Assembly (NCBI GenBank): GCA_947244675.1
Contig: CAMXLV010000001.1
Location: 1 to 60,879 of the forward strand
Length of the DNA stretch: 60,879 nt
Direction of reading: 5' to 3'
Source: an uncultured Clostridium sp.
GTDB taxonomy: Bacteria; Bacillota_A; Clostridia; TANB77; CAG-508
Shown one piece after another: positions 36,236 to 45,072 of this stretch. Below the pieces are notes generated by a model that saw nothing but the letters and a program-made list of their open reading frames with translations, had not been told where the DNA came from and ran no database searches. Every line of letters starts with the position of its first letter. Within the stretch, counting starts at the first letter, position 1. A program made the translations under genes and the position numbers.

Positions 36236-38172
36236 TATTTTTCTCCAATCCTTAGTTCTTTATCTGTTGTTACTATTAGGCTTATTATTTGTGTATCTAT
36301 ATTGTAAATCTCATTTATTGATTCTCTGTTGTCTATAAATATTGGTGCTGAGGTATTGTAAAATTTAATTAAAGTATTTATGATGTCTAGTCCAGCAAGT
36401 ATTTTGTGTGCATTGTTTACATCTGCATATGGTACTCCGTTTACTAGTGTGTCGCAACATTCTACTAGTCCACCATTTATCTGTGTATCAAATAGTCTAA
36501 ATTTTACTAGTTCAAACTTACTGTTTATTGCATTTTCCAGTAATTCAACTTTAGTTTTTGTGAAATCTTCTAATGCATATTGTTGTCCTTCTAATGCCTG
36601 TATTTTATTTGAAATGACCTCTTCTTCATTTTGTAATTCTGTTATGCGTTCCTTTGTTTTTTCTTGTATTTCTCGTTCATTTAATGTTTTGTTTAATTTG
36701 TTTATTTCTTCAGTTATTTCTATTTTTTTATTTTGTAATCCCGAAATATCTCCATTGCTTAAGTTCTTGACTTTTTCTTCTAGTTCTTTTACTTTCTTAT
36801 CTTTGTCTATATATTCTGGCATCGAAGTTACATCAAATGTATTGTCACTTTCTTTTGCTTTTTCTATCTCTGCAATTTTATTGTTTATATTTTCCAACTT
36901 GCTGTTTGCATCTTGCATTTCTTGTTGTAGTTTTTCTCTAACCTTTGTATTTTCATCTATTCTTGCATTTATAGATTGGCCTTCTTTATTTATTGCATCT
37001 TGCTCTGTCTTTTTATGTGTATTAAAATTATTTTCAAATTGCTTTTTTATTTCTTCCTTTTGGTCTGTTTCGTATTCTCTTTTGCAAGTTGGACATACAA
37101 ATGAATTTGGATCATATTCTAATTTTTGATTATTAACTATATCCCATTCTTTATATAATTCTTCTTTTCTCTTTTGGTCTTGCTCTATTTTTGCTTTTCT
37201 TTCGTTATCCTCATCTTGTTTTACTCTTATTGTACTTTCAGCTATTCTCTTTTCGTTTTGTAAATTAATTAGGTCATTAGAATACTTTTGTGAATACTCT
37301 GTTTCTTTTTTTAATTTAAACTCTGATAGTTCTTGTCTAGCTTCTGTTAATTCGCCTGCTATTTTCATATTTTCTTTTGCTCTAGTTTGTACATCCGTCA
37401 TTTCTAGTTCAACTTTTTGCAATTCCTGGGCATATTGTTCTTTTTGTTTTTCTATTTCTTCATAATTAATATTATGTTCTGTTATTAATGTATTTGTAAG
37501 TTCATCGATTCTTACTGGTATTGTTTCTTTTTCTTTATTTAAATCTTTGATTTTAGCAACTACTACTTTTTTATAGTCATCTATGGACCTTCCATCTAAA
37601 TTATCCTTAAGTATTTTAAATTCTTCTTTTGAATTCAATATTTCGTCATCTGATATTGTTGTTCCAGATATGTTTATTAGCAATTCTCTTCTTTCTGTCC
37701 ATTTTAATTGATTATTGAAGTATGCTGGGTCCGTAATTAGCTTAAATAAACTTTCGGGTATTATACTATTGATTTTTTCTTCATAATCTTTCTTTTTTAT
37801 TGGCACCTCATCTATCCAATAATTAGTTTCATGTCCAGAAAATTCTTGTTCTGACTGTCCTCTTTTAGTTACCCATTTTTCATGAAGTATTTTTTTGAAT
37901 ACCATTTTCATTTCATCAACTACCAATGTTGCCTCGACTTCATGATCTAAAAAATGAATTGGTTTATTCTCACTATCTAATGTTTTTATATTAAAATCTT
38001 TTCTGTCATTGCTATCTTTGTCAAAGAATAGCCATTTAAATGCATCAAATATTGTTGTTTTTCCTGTTGCATTTTTTCCATAAATATTTGTATTGTTACT
38101 ATTAAAATCAATTTCTAAATCTTTTATTCCTTTGAAATTCTTTAATTTCAAATTAGATATTCTTATTTTCAT
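36235..38172 (-). CDS. Rad50/SbcC-like AAA ATPase
   Basis: 645 residues. Starts MKIRISNLKLKNFKGI, with Walker A GKNATGKTT near residue 35, a long coiled coil interrupted by a zinc-hook CPTCKREYE near residue 362, and a C-terminal IFIDNRESIN. This is the AAA_23/SbcC-like layout. With RecT it probably forms the phage recombination or repair module; no nuclease subunit lies directly beside it. In-frame CGG is absent in 1.9 kb. Confidence 0.88.
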   Translation of the reverse strand: MKIRISNLKLKNFKGIKDLEIDFNSNNTNIYGKNATGKTTIFDAFKWLFFDKDSNDRKDFNIKTLDSENKPIHFLDHEVEATLVVDEMKMVFKKILHEKWVTKRGQSEQEFSGHETNYWIDEVPIKKKDYEEKINSIIPESLFKLITDPAYFNNQLKWTERRELLINISGTTISDDEILNSKEEFKILKDNLDGRSIDDYKKVVVAKIKDLNKEKETIPVRIDELTNTLITEHNINYEEIEKQKEQYAQELQKVELEMTDVQTRAKENMKIAGELTEARQELSEFKLKKETEYSQKYSNDLINLQNEKRIAESTIRVKQDEDNERKAKIEQDQKRKEELYKEWDIVNNQKLEYDPNSFVCPTCKREYETDQKEEIKKQFENNFNTHKKTEQDAINKEGQSINARIDENTKVREKLQQEMQDANSKLENINNKIAEIEKAKESDNTFDVTSMPEYIDKDKKVKELEEKVKNLSNGDISGLQNKKIEITEEINKLNKTLNEREIQEKTKERITELQNEEEVISNKIQALEGQQYALEDFTKTKVELLENAINSKFELVKFRLFDTQINGGLVECCDTLVNGVPYADVNNAHKILAGLDIINTLIKFYNTSAPIFIDNRESINEIYNIDTQIISLIVTTDKELRIGEK

Positions 38173-38200
38173 TATTATTTCTCCTTCCTATGCATAGCAA

Positions 38201-38326
38201 TTATTTTTCTGCATCTTCCATTGCTTCTTTATATCCACATTCCGAACATATATCTGTTTTGTTATCTCTTCTGCTCAATGCTGGTCTATCCCCAAGTGGT
38301 CCACCACATTTAAGACATTTTTTCAT
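38201..38326 (-). CDS. Small zinc-ribbon protein
   Basis: 41 residues: MKKCLKCGGPLGDRPALS and DICSECGYKEAMED, four Cys in two CxxC pairs. RBS AAAGGAGC upstream. A straddling TCG GAA is read normally. Common in phage early regions. Confidence 0.75.
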   Translation of the reverse strand: MKKCLKCGGPLGDRPALSRRDNKTDICSECGYKEAMEDAEK

Positions 38327-38409
38327 TTTATTGCTCCTTTCTGCTCTTGATTTCTATAATTCTATGTGCTAGAATAAAGTCAAAGCATTTTTCTAAGTGT
38401 TTTATAGAA

Positions 38410-38709
38410 CTATTTATTTACTTTGGCGGTATTTGGTAGTTCTATTATTTTAGCTTGTTGTTTTTCTTTTTTATAGAAGTTGTCTATTTCATCAACAAGC
38501 AATTGATATCTTGTTTCTGTGCATAATTCTGATATTTTTCTTTTTCTTTGTGATGGATCTCCATAGTCGTTAGATTCATTAAGTGTTCTAATTTGTAATA
38601 GAATATCTGATACACTAAATTTGATATCTTTAATTTCCTTATCGCTTAACTTGATTGTTTCTTCTAGCTGTTTTATTTTTTGTGCTTCGTCAGTGTGCTT
38701 TCCTCTCAT
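38410..38709 (-). CDS. Hypothetical coiled-coil protein
   Basis: 99 residues, starts MRGKHTDEAQKIKQLEETIKLSDKEI, likely coiled coil, ending IIELPNTAKVNK. No named family. Confidence 0.6.
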   Translation of the reverse strand: MRGKHTDEAQKIKQLEETIKLSDKEIKDIKFSVSDILLQIRTLNESNDYGDPSQRKRKISELCTETRYQLLVDEIDNFYKKEKQQAKIIELPNTAKVNK

Positions 38710-38711
38710 AC

Positions 38712-38813
38712 TTATCTCACCCCTTTCAAATTTTTTAATTTATATTTCATTGTGGTCAATGTTATAATGTGCCATATGTAGCAATCGTGTAATTTATCTT
38801 CTTTTGTTTTCAT
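38712..38813 (-). CDS. Possible small basic protein
   Basis: 33 residues starting MKTKEDKLHDCYIW, overlapping the end of the membrane protein gene and ending two bases before the next ATG. No clear RBS of its own. May be translationally coupled or spurious. Confidence 0.4.
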   Translation of the reverse strand: MKTKEDKLHDCYIWHIITLTTMKYKLKNLKGVR

Positions 38814-39018
38814 TTTTCTTTTCCTCACTTCCTAGATATTCTTCTAAAAATAGTATTATCAGTAGTCCAAAAATCGGAATTAAATATTCTCCTCCAATTG
38901 TTTGATAACCTCTTAATTTGTTAGCATAGTTTATTGATAATATTGTTATTATAATAATTCCTATAATTACTATTATTTCTAACATTCGCACTAAAAATTT
39001 TTTCTTTTTAATTTTCAC
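38794..39018 (-). CDS. Small membrane protein
   Basis: 74 residues with two hydrophobic segments (residues 8-30 and 44-60) and charged ends. Overlaps the preceding gene. Function unknown. Confidence 0.65.
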   Translation of the reverse strand: MKIKKKKFLVRMLEIIVIIGIIIITILSINYANKLRGYQTIGGEYLIPIFGLLIILFLEEYLGSEEKKNENKRR

Positions 39019-39244
39019 TTGTATTCACTTCCTTTCCTTGCAATATGTCTGCATACTTTAAGAACTTACTTTTTATAATGTTATAGTTCCAATTTCCTCC
39101 TGGTTCTTCAGGTGGAACTGCACTTCCAAATTGCAAAAACTCTGGTCTGCCCGCCCTTAATCCTGCTCTTATGTAATCTGCGTTTTTTCTTATAATTCTT
39201 CCTGCCTCATATGGTGTTAATGTTTCTACTGGTTTTATCTCCAT
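39008..39244 (-). CDS. Excisionase/HTH-like phage protein
   Basis: 78 residues with LTPYEAGRIIRKNADYIRAGLRAGRPEFLQFGSAV, which resembles a winged-helix excisionase-type DNA-binding domain. Second gene of the early leftward unit. Could control excision or early transcription. Role inferred. Confidence 0.7.
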   Translation of the reverse strand: MEIKPVETLTPYEAGRIIRKNADYIRAGLRAGRPEFLQFGSAVPPEEPGGNWNYNIIKSKFLKYADILQGKEVNTSEN

Positions 39245-39314
39245 CCGATTTTTCCTCCTTGATTTTGTGTGGTTGTCGCATTTTTAATTTTCTTCATTTT
39301 ACCCTCCTTTCTAT

Positions 39315-39330
39315 GTATACTTTTGTATAC
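39315..39330. promoter_or_regulatory. Candidate repressor operator
   Basis: GTATACTTTTGTATAC, a palindromic pair of GTATAC half-sites separated by four Ts, just downstream of the Cro-like gene and upstream of the excisionase-like gene. Identical to the copy at 39567-39582. Confidence 0.6.
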
Positions 39331-39333
39331 GGT

Positions 39334-39549
39334 TTAAGGTAAAAAAATGTATTTCCTGTAGTCTAAATCATTATTCTTGCAGTATTGTATAATTGCATTA
39401 CAAAACTTATCACTAGTTGGTTTTCTTTTTCCGTTTAGAATAAGATGTAAATATGAGTAGTTAATTCCCATTTCTTCTGCAAACCAAGTTTTATTGTTTC
39501 TAAAGCGTTCTTTAATTAGTTGTTCAATAGCTTCTATGTTCACTTCCAT
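39334..39549 (-). CDS. Cro-like HTH regulator
   Basis: 71 residues from ATG 39549 (AGGAGG upstream). Helix-turn-helix around NNKTWFAEEMGINYSYLHLILNGKRKP, then a short helix. First leftward gene, divergent from the CI-like gene, the arrangement of a lysis-lysogeny switch. Lies between two GTATAC operators. Confidence 0.8.
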   Translation of the reverse strand: MEVNIEAIEQLIKERFRNNKTWFAEEMGINYSYLHLILNGKRKPTSDKFCNAIIQYCKNNDLDYRKYIFLP

Positions 39550-39566
39550 ACTTTTTTCCTCCTTTT

Positions 39567-39582
39567 GTATACTTTTGTATAC
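39567..39582. promoter_or_regulatory. Candidate repressor operator
   Basis: Second exact copy of GTATACTTTTGTATAC. It starts just downstream of the leftward promoter -10 and so would block the Cro-like gene. Shares its core with the degenerate copy at 39624-39639. Confidence 0.7.
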
Positions 39583-39586
39583 AAGC

Positions 39587-39615
39587 ATATTATATCATTA
39601 TTTTATTTTTGTCAA
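39587..39615 (-). promoter_or_regulatory. Leftward early promoter
   Basis: On the minus strand TTGACA (39615..39610), then either TATAAT at 39594..39589 with a 15-base spacer or TAATAT at 39592..39587 with 17. It drives the Cro-like and early genes and overlaps the operator region. Confidence 0.7.
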
Positions 39616-39623
39616 TAGTTTTT

Positions 39624-39639
39624 GTATACTTTTTTATAT
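39624..39639. promoter_or_regulatory. Candidate third operator, degenerate
   Basis: GTATACTTTTTTATAT keeps the left half-site and most of the right. It lies between the two divergent promoters, just upstream of the rightward -35, so it could serve autoregulation of the repressor. Confidence 0.5.
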
Positions 39640-39647
39640 TTTTTTTA

Positions 39648-39676
39648 TTGACTTTATAAAAGCATTGTTATATACT
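39648..39676 (+). promoter_or_regulatory. Promoter of the CI-like repressor
   Basis: TTGACT (39648-39653), 17-base spacer, TATACT (39671-39676), 18 bases before the repressor start. Confidence 0.78.
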
Positions 39677-39694
39677 ATATTTGGAGGGTTTAAT

Positions 39695-40591
39695 ATGTTT
39701 GATAAAAATAAATTTGCGAGTATATTAAAAAAAATATTAGAAAATTATAATAATCAAAGTGAATTTGCACGTAATTCTAACATCGGAAGGGCCTATATAT
39801 CAAGAATATTAAATATGCATTTAGATACCCCTCCAAAGCCTTCTACTTTACAAGGTATTGCTAATGCTTCTAGAGGAATTACAACTTATACAGAATTGTT
39901 AAGTGTATGTGGTTATTTGCCATTTCAATTAAATGACACCACTTCAACGTCACCATTAGATGTAAAATTAGCAGAAGTAATTTTTAAAGACAATATACAT
40001 CAATTAGATCAATATGAACTTTCAGAAGCTGATTTTTCATACTTGACGGAGCTTTTGGTTTATAGAAAATATGACAGCAATACAATGGAATCTAAATTAA
40101 GTGATTTCGCTTCAAATCATTCCGAAGCTAAAACATTATATTCTATGTTAATTAAAATAAATGATTCTATTAATGATGCTCTAGCTAATTTGAATAAAAA
40201 TGGATATCTATATCCTATACCTATTTACAAAAACAATAAGCATATAGATTTATTTTTAGCAACAGATATTGTAGATTATACCAATTATAATATTCCTGTG
40301 GATATGTCGTTTAATAATTTTTTTGCATTATTGATTGATACTGATAAAATGTTTCCTCTATTAGATATTAATGATATTGCTATCATTCAAAAAAGTGACG
40401 AATTAGAAAATGGTCAAATTGTTGCAGTATATTCTATTACTAAAGAATGTTATTTGATTGGTAAATTATTTAAATATGAAAATATAATTGAATTATCATA
40501 TTTAAATTCTAAATCCGAGAGATTTATTATCAATGATATTAAATTTTTAGGAAAAGTAATAAAAGCTGAAAATCAAAGTGCTTTTAAATAA
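39695..40591 (+). CDS. CI-like repressor with S24-type domain lacking the catalytic serine
   Basis: 298 residues from ATG 39695 (GGAGG upstream). N-terminal helix-turn-helix with NNQSEFARNSNIGRAYISRIL. The C-terminal part follows the LexA/S24 pattern: NFFALLIDTDKMFPLLDINDIAII, then ENGQIVAV and YLIGKLFK. Where active members have DSM, this has DKM, so the nucleophile is missing while the lysine-containing strand remains. Self-cleavage on DNA damage therefore seems unlikely and induction may use another route. CGG straddling ATC GGA is read normally. Confidence 0.85.
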   Translation: MFDKNKFASILKKILENYNNQSEFARNSNIGRAYISRILNMHLDTPPKPSTLQGIANASRGITTYTELLSVCGYLPFQLNDTTSTSPLDVKLAEVIFKDNIHQLDQYELSEADFSYLTELLVYRKYDSNTMESKLSDFASNHSEAKTLYSMLIKINDSINDALANLNKNGYLYPIPIYKNNKHIDLFLATDIVDYTNYNIPVDMSFNNFFALLIDTDKMFPLLDINDIAIIQKSDELENGQIVAVYSITKECYLIGKLFKYENIIELSYLNSKSERFIINDIKFLGKVIKAENQSAFK

Positions 40592-40613
40592 TTATTATAA
40601 GAAAGGAGCTACT

Positions 40614-41162
40614 ATGGATCCAGTTGTTATAGTTTTATCGGTATTTATCTTATTTTGTTTATTTATGGCATATTACACCTCGCATAATCAATCCAAAAAT
40701 AAAAAGAATTTATCTAAATTAAAAGATCAAAAAAATGCATCTTTATTTATTACTTTGTCACATTTTTATGGATTGCCTATTGCCGAGAATACATTGACAC
40801 GAATTTTTTCTTGTCCTAATGAATATGAGTTTTTAGCAAATGGAAATACCTTTAAATTAAATAAAAGTAAAATTACAGATGTTACTATAACTAATGATGT
40901 TGAAATACAAAAGAATAATGTTTCTAGTATTGGTGGGGCAATTGGTGGGGCTATCCTATTTGGTCCTATAGGTGCTATGATTGGTGGACGTTCAAAAGAA
41001 AAAACATCAAAAATTGTAAATTCATATTTGATATTTACATTTCTTGATAATAATGAAATTAAATATATTGCTTTTAATTGTACTAATGATTTCAAAGCAC
41101 AAAAAATTGTTAAAGAATTTAAGCAAAGTAATTTAAGAGCAGAAACAACTATAAACTTATAA
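40614..41162 (+). CDS. Membrane protein with glycine-zipper motif
   Basis: 182 residues from ATG 40614 (GAAAGGAG upstream). Hydrophobic N-terminal helix (residues 3-19) then a SHFYGLPIAENTLTRIF soluble part, and GGAIGGAILFGPIGAMIGG, a glycine zipper as in SHOCT-like or superinfection-type membrane proteins, followed by a beta-rich C-terminus. Next to the repressor in the lysogeny region, so perhaps expressed in the lysogen. Could act in superinfection exclusion; not shown. Confidence 0.75.
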   Translation: MDPVVIVLSVFILFCLFMAYYTSHNQSKNKKNLSKLKDQKNASLFITLSHFYGLPIAENTLTRIFSCPNEYEFLANGNTFKLNKSKITDVTITNDVEIQKNNVSSIGGAIGGAILFGPIGAMIGGRSKEKTSKIVNSYLIFTFLDNNEIKYIAFNCTNDFKAQKIVKEFKQSNLRAETTINL

Positions 41163-41167
41163 AAAAA

Positions 41168-41207
41168 GGATAATGTGTTATTTGTTTGCGACAACCACAC
41201 ATTATCC
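41168..41207 (+). other. Long inverted repeat after the membrane protein gene
   Basis: GGATAATGTGT pairs exactly with ACACATTATCC around an 18-base loop, seven bases after the stop codon. There is no T-run, so it may stabilise mRNA or act as a site rather than a classic terminator. Confidence 0.5.
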
Positions 41208-41300
41208 GAGTCATAACCACTTGAAAGTGATTACATTTTGTATTATATATTAAATGCCTTCATTTTTCAAGTGAAAATTTGAAAAAATGGAGGTTTTTAT

Positions 41301-42612
41301 ATGGAAGATTTTAAACGCAGATTTAATGGTAGTGGATGTGCTACTTATTTAGGTAAACGGAAGACAAAAGCCCTGGGGAGCAAAAATAACTATTGGAAAA
41401 GATAAAGATGGTAAGTACATATATCACTTTATAGATTTTTTTGAAACAGAATTAGAAACATTAGTATGTCTAGAAAATTATCATAAAGAGCCTACCCCTC
41501 TTTATATAAAAGAAGATAAGTATGATAGGATTGTTACATTTCCTAAAGTCCCCTATCCCCTTGTCTCTGTTAAAAATCCTAAAAAAGAAGTTATTGAAAA
41601 AGTAAAAAAGGAGAACTATACATTTAAACAACTATATGAAAAATTTGCAGAAGCAAAAATGCTCACAAAAGAAGAAGCTCAAATGGAAAAGAAATATCAT
41701 ATACGACCTAAAAATAAACCTTTTGGCCATCATTATTGTCATGGAATGATTACAGCTTTTCATAACTCTGAAGCTTTACACGATAGAGTTTATAAAGACT
41801 TAAGAGCATCTGATTTCAATAAACATTTAAAGGATGGTAAAAAAAGTGCAGGCTCACAAAAACAAATGGTTAATTTATATATGAATCTTGATAAGTTTGC
41901 ACTTGAAGAAGATATAATAGAAAAAGGCTATGCACAATTTATTACTGCTGCTACAAGCAATAGAAAAGAAATTAGAAAAGCAAAAGATAAGCAAGTAGAA
42001 AAAGGCAAGTTATTTACTTATGAGCAAATAGATTATTTATGGAATTTTACTTTAAAAAGTAGTGGAGTACAGTTAGCAAGAAAGCAAGCTAGGGAGCAAT
42101 TTATAAGAGACTTTTGGTTAATGCTTTTATATTCAGGAACTCGTGCTGATGAATTACTGTCAGTCTATACAGAGAATATATTTCTAGATGATAATTATTT
42201 TATAGGTGGATTAAAAACAGAAGCGGGTATAAATAGAGAAATACCTATTCATCCAGCTGTTAAACATTTATGGGAAAAATATTACGATCCTAATAATGAG
42301 TTTCTGTTTATGCAGCCAAATGGAAACAAAGTAGATTATAGTTACTACTTTTGGCATTTTCAAAATAATTTTGAAGCATTACATCCTGAAGTATCAGACC
42401 ATACTGCACACGATGCAAGACATACTCTACGAACGGAATTAAAAAAATTGAACATAAAGGATATTATTATAAATTCAATTATTGGCCATAGTAATGATGA
42501 TATCGGAGATGATGTTTACACCCATATTTCAATAGAAGAAAAACAAGAAGCAATAAAACAAGTTACTTATAAAGAACAGAAAAAGTTATATATTTTTGCT
42601 TCAAATCAATAA
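41301..42612 (+). CDS. int: Tyrosine recombinase (phage integrase), one CGG +1 frameshift
   Basis: 436 residues from ATG 41301 behind TGGAGG. After FNGSGCATYLGK, in-frame CGG at 41358-41360 (AAA-C-GGA); unshifted reading stops 13 codons later. Skipping the C gives Gly20 and GRQKPWGAKITIG, then the arm-binding region, the SAM-like core-binding region and the catalytic domain: SGTRADEL (Arg), HDARHTLRTEL (H-x-x-R), IIGHSNDDIGDDVYTH (His and Tyr). 1312 nt minus 1 is divisible by three. The missing piece carries the N-terminal domain, so the prophage can only be mobile if the site is recoded. Confidence 0.92.
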
Positions 42613-42685
42613 CAAAAATACTTCCAAAAAACCTACTTGAACTTGTCAAAACTTATTAAGCTATCAACAAAATATCAACAATTCA

Positions 42686-42715
42686 AAATACCAAGCTGTA
42701 AAAAGCTTGGTATTT
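42686..42715. terminator. Bidirectional terminator between integrase and rnj
   Basis: A perfect 12-bp stem AAATACCAAGCT/AGCTTGGTATTT with six-base loop GTAAAA between the converging integrase and RNase J genes. Near the expected phage right junction; no att core could be identified without the left end. Confidence 0.75.
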
Positions 42716-42726
42716 CAACACTTTTA

Positions 42727-44674
42727 TTACACTTCCATTATAATTGGTATTATCATTGGATTTCTCTTTGTTTTCATAAAAATATAATCTCTTAAATTCT
42801 CTCTTGTGGTTGATTTTATGGTTGCCCAATCTGTAATTCCTCTTTCTTCACATTTTTTTATTTCATGCCTTACTACAGATTTCACATCATCCATTAAATT
42901 CTCAGATTCTCTAACATAAACAAATCCTCTTGAAATAACATCTGGTCCAGCAACAACTTCTCCTGTTGAAGAATCCATTGTTAAAACAATAATAATTAAT
43001 CCATCTTGTGATAGATGTTGTCTATCTCTTAGGACAATACTTCCTACATCTCCTACTCCTAAACCATCTACTAACACTCTTCCACTTGGTACAGAACCTG
43101 TTAATTCCGCTTTTTCATTACTGATTTCTAAAATTCTTCCATTTGACATCATAATAATATTATCTTTTTCAATTCCCATACTTTGTGCTGTTTCACTATG
43201 AGCAATTAATTGTCTATATTCTCCATGAACAGGAATAAAGTATTTTGGTCTTGCTAAAGCCAAAATTAATTTCTGCTCTTCTTGACAAGCATGTCCTGAT
43301 ACATGTATGGTTTCTAATGAACTATAAACTACTTCTGCTCCTATTTGCATTAAATCATCAATAACTTTTGATACAAATTTTTCATTTCCAGGTATTGGTG
43401 TTGCAGAAATGATAACTAAGTCATTTTGTGTTATTTTAACTTTTCTATGGTCTCCTGCTGCCATTCTAGTTAAGGCTGACATTGGCTCTCCTTGACTTCC
43501 TGTTGTAATAATTACTAATTGTTCATCTGTATATTTATTGATCATATCTATATCAATGAATACATTATTAGGACATTCAATATATCCTAATTCTTTTGCT
43601 GTTTCTATCATATTTATCATACTTCTACCACATACAGCAATTTTTCTGTTGTATTTTACTGCTGAATTAACAATTTGTTGCACTCTATGCACATTAGAAG
43701 CAAAAGTAGCCACAACAATTCTTTTTGTACAATGCAAAAATAACTTGTCAAAAACTTCTCCTATTGAACTCTCTGACATAGTAAATCCTTTTCTTTCTGC
43801 ATTTGTACTATCTGACATTAATGCTAGTATTCCTTTGTTCCCAATTTCTGCAATTCTTCCAAAGTCCATTATTTTTCCATCAATTGGTGTGTAATCCACT
43901 TTAAAATCACCTGTATGCAAAATGGTTCCTGCTGGTGTTGTAATAGCTAACATAACAGAATCTGGAATACTGTGTGAACTTCTAATAAATTCTACTTTGA
44001 AATTTCTTCCTAAATGAATAGTTTGTCCTTGCATTACTTCTGTTAATTTAGTACTTCTTAGTAATTTGTGTTCTTCTAACTTGTTTCTAATTAATCCGGC
44101 AAGCAAGTTTTGGTGCATAAATTGGTATATTAATTTTCTTTAATAAGTATGGCACACTACCTATGTGATCTTCATGCCCATGGGTAATAACTAATCCTTT
44201 AATTTTCTCTACATTTTTTTCCAAATATGTGATATCTGGTATTACTAAGTCGATTCCTAGCATATCATCTTCTGGAAAAGATAAACCACAATCTACTACT
44301 ATCATTTCGTTTTCATATTCAAAAACAGTTATGTTTTTTCCTACTTCATGTAATCCTCCCAATGGTATAATTTTTAGTTTTGATGTTTTAAAAATTTCAT
44401 TACTGCTGTTTTTCATGTTTTTTGTTCTACTTGTCCTATTGGTTGTTCTTCTTGTTTTTATTGAGGTTTGTACTTCTGTTTTGTTTTCCACATTTTCTTC
44501 TTTTTTTGTTAATTTTTTTGTTGTTTTTGCTACTGCATTGCTATTTTCCATACGATTTGTTTTTCTATGGTAAGGTTTTGTCTCTTTTGCCTCCTCTTTT
44601 ATATCTCTTCTTGTTGTTCTTTTTCTTTTTTCAAATTCTTTCTTTTGCTTATTTTCTAATTTTTCTTCTGCCAT
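42727..44674 (-). CDS. rnj: Ribonuclease J, one CGG +1 frameshift
   Basis: 648 residues. Starts with about 95 basic residues rich in Lys, Arg, Thr and Asn (a disordered extension absent in typical RNase J), then [24 protein letters not shown] metal motif at about residue 160, [11 protein letters not shown] and the C-terminal SGHACQEEQ and HGEYRQL. In-frame CGG at 44098..44096 (TGC-C-GGA) in [14 protein letters not shown]: unshifted reading gives CRIN-stop. Skipping the C restores Gly193 and the rest of the enzyme. 1948 nt minus 1 is divisible by three. RNase J is central to RNA decay, so the shift should be efficient. Confidence 0.93.
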
Positions 44675-44985
44675 ATTTTTTCCTCTTTTCTCCTTTTTAT
44701 TTTTGATTTTATTAATAAATAGCTAAAAAACGAATTTAAGAAAATGTAAGCCAATAACAGCAACATTCATTTTCTATAAATTCTTATTTTTTCCTTATCT
44801 TTTCTATGTTTTCTCTTTCTTCTCTCTTTTAACATAGAATAAATATTTTATAATCCGTTCCTTATTATTATTTACCTTATTTTTCCTTTTCATACATTTT
44901 TTACTTTAATAATAAAATCTCATTTTTTAGCAACCAAGTTATTTATTGCTAATTACTGCCGTTTATTATACTATACGTTTCTTAA
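44675..44985. other. Intergenic region upstream of rnj
   Basis: AT-rich stretch between rnj and the hairpins at 44988-45072. It must contain the rnj promoter; several TATAAT-like hexamers are possible but none with a convincing -35, so I do not place it. The rnj RBS is AAGGAGAAAAGAGG next to the start. No gene. Confidence 0.5.
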
Positions 44986-44987
44986 AA

Positions 44988-45014
44988 AGTCAACTTTTTA
45001 TAGAAAAGTTGACT
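44988..45014. terminator. Hairpin with T-rich flanks
   Basis: AGTCAACTTTT pairs with AAAAGTTGACT around a five-base loop; T-rich on both sides. Probably a second terminator after the coiled-coil gene. Confidence 0.6.
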
Positions 45015-45040
45015 ATCTTTTTAGATTACTCTACTACAAC

Positions 45041-45072
45041 AAAAAAGGATTCACTTTTTGGAATCCTTTTTT
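45041..45072 (-). terminator. Rho-independent terminator of the coiled-coil gene
   Basis: AAAAAAGGATTC/GAATCCTTTTTT stem with eight-base loop immediately after the stop codon of 45073..45933; the minus strand ends in six Ts. Confidence 0.85.

Noticed and set aside
38330..38409. Short open frame between the zinc-ribbon and coiled-coil genes
   Set aside because: It has no usable start codon.
39494..39694. Longer N-terminus of the CI-like repressor
   Set aside because: It would run through the divergent promoters and operators and lacks a ribosome site; ATG 39695 has GGAGG.
42613..42726. Phage attachment site (attR)
   Set aside because: Probably nearby, but the left end is outside the window so no repeated core can be defined.
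44422..44706. Plus-strand hydrophobic open frame opposite rnj
   Set aside because: It is the antisense of the Lys/Arg/Thr-rich rnj extension; no RBS.
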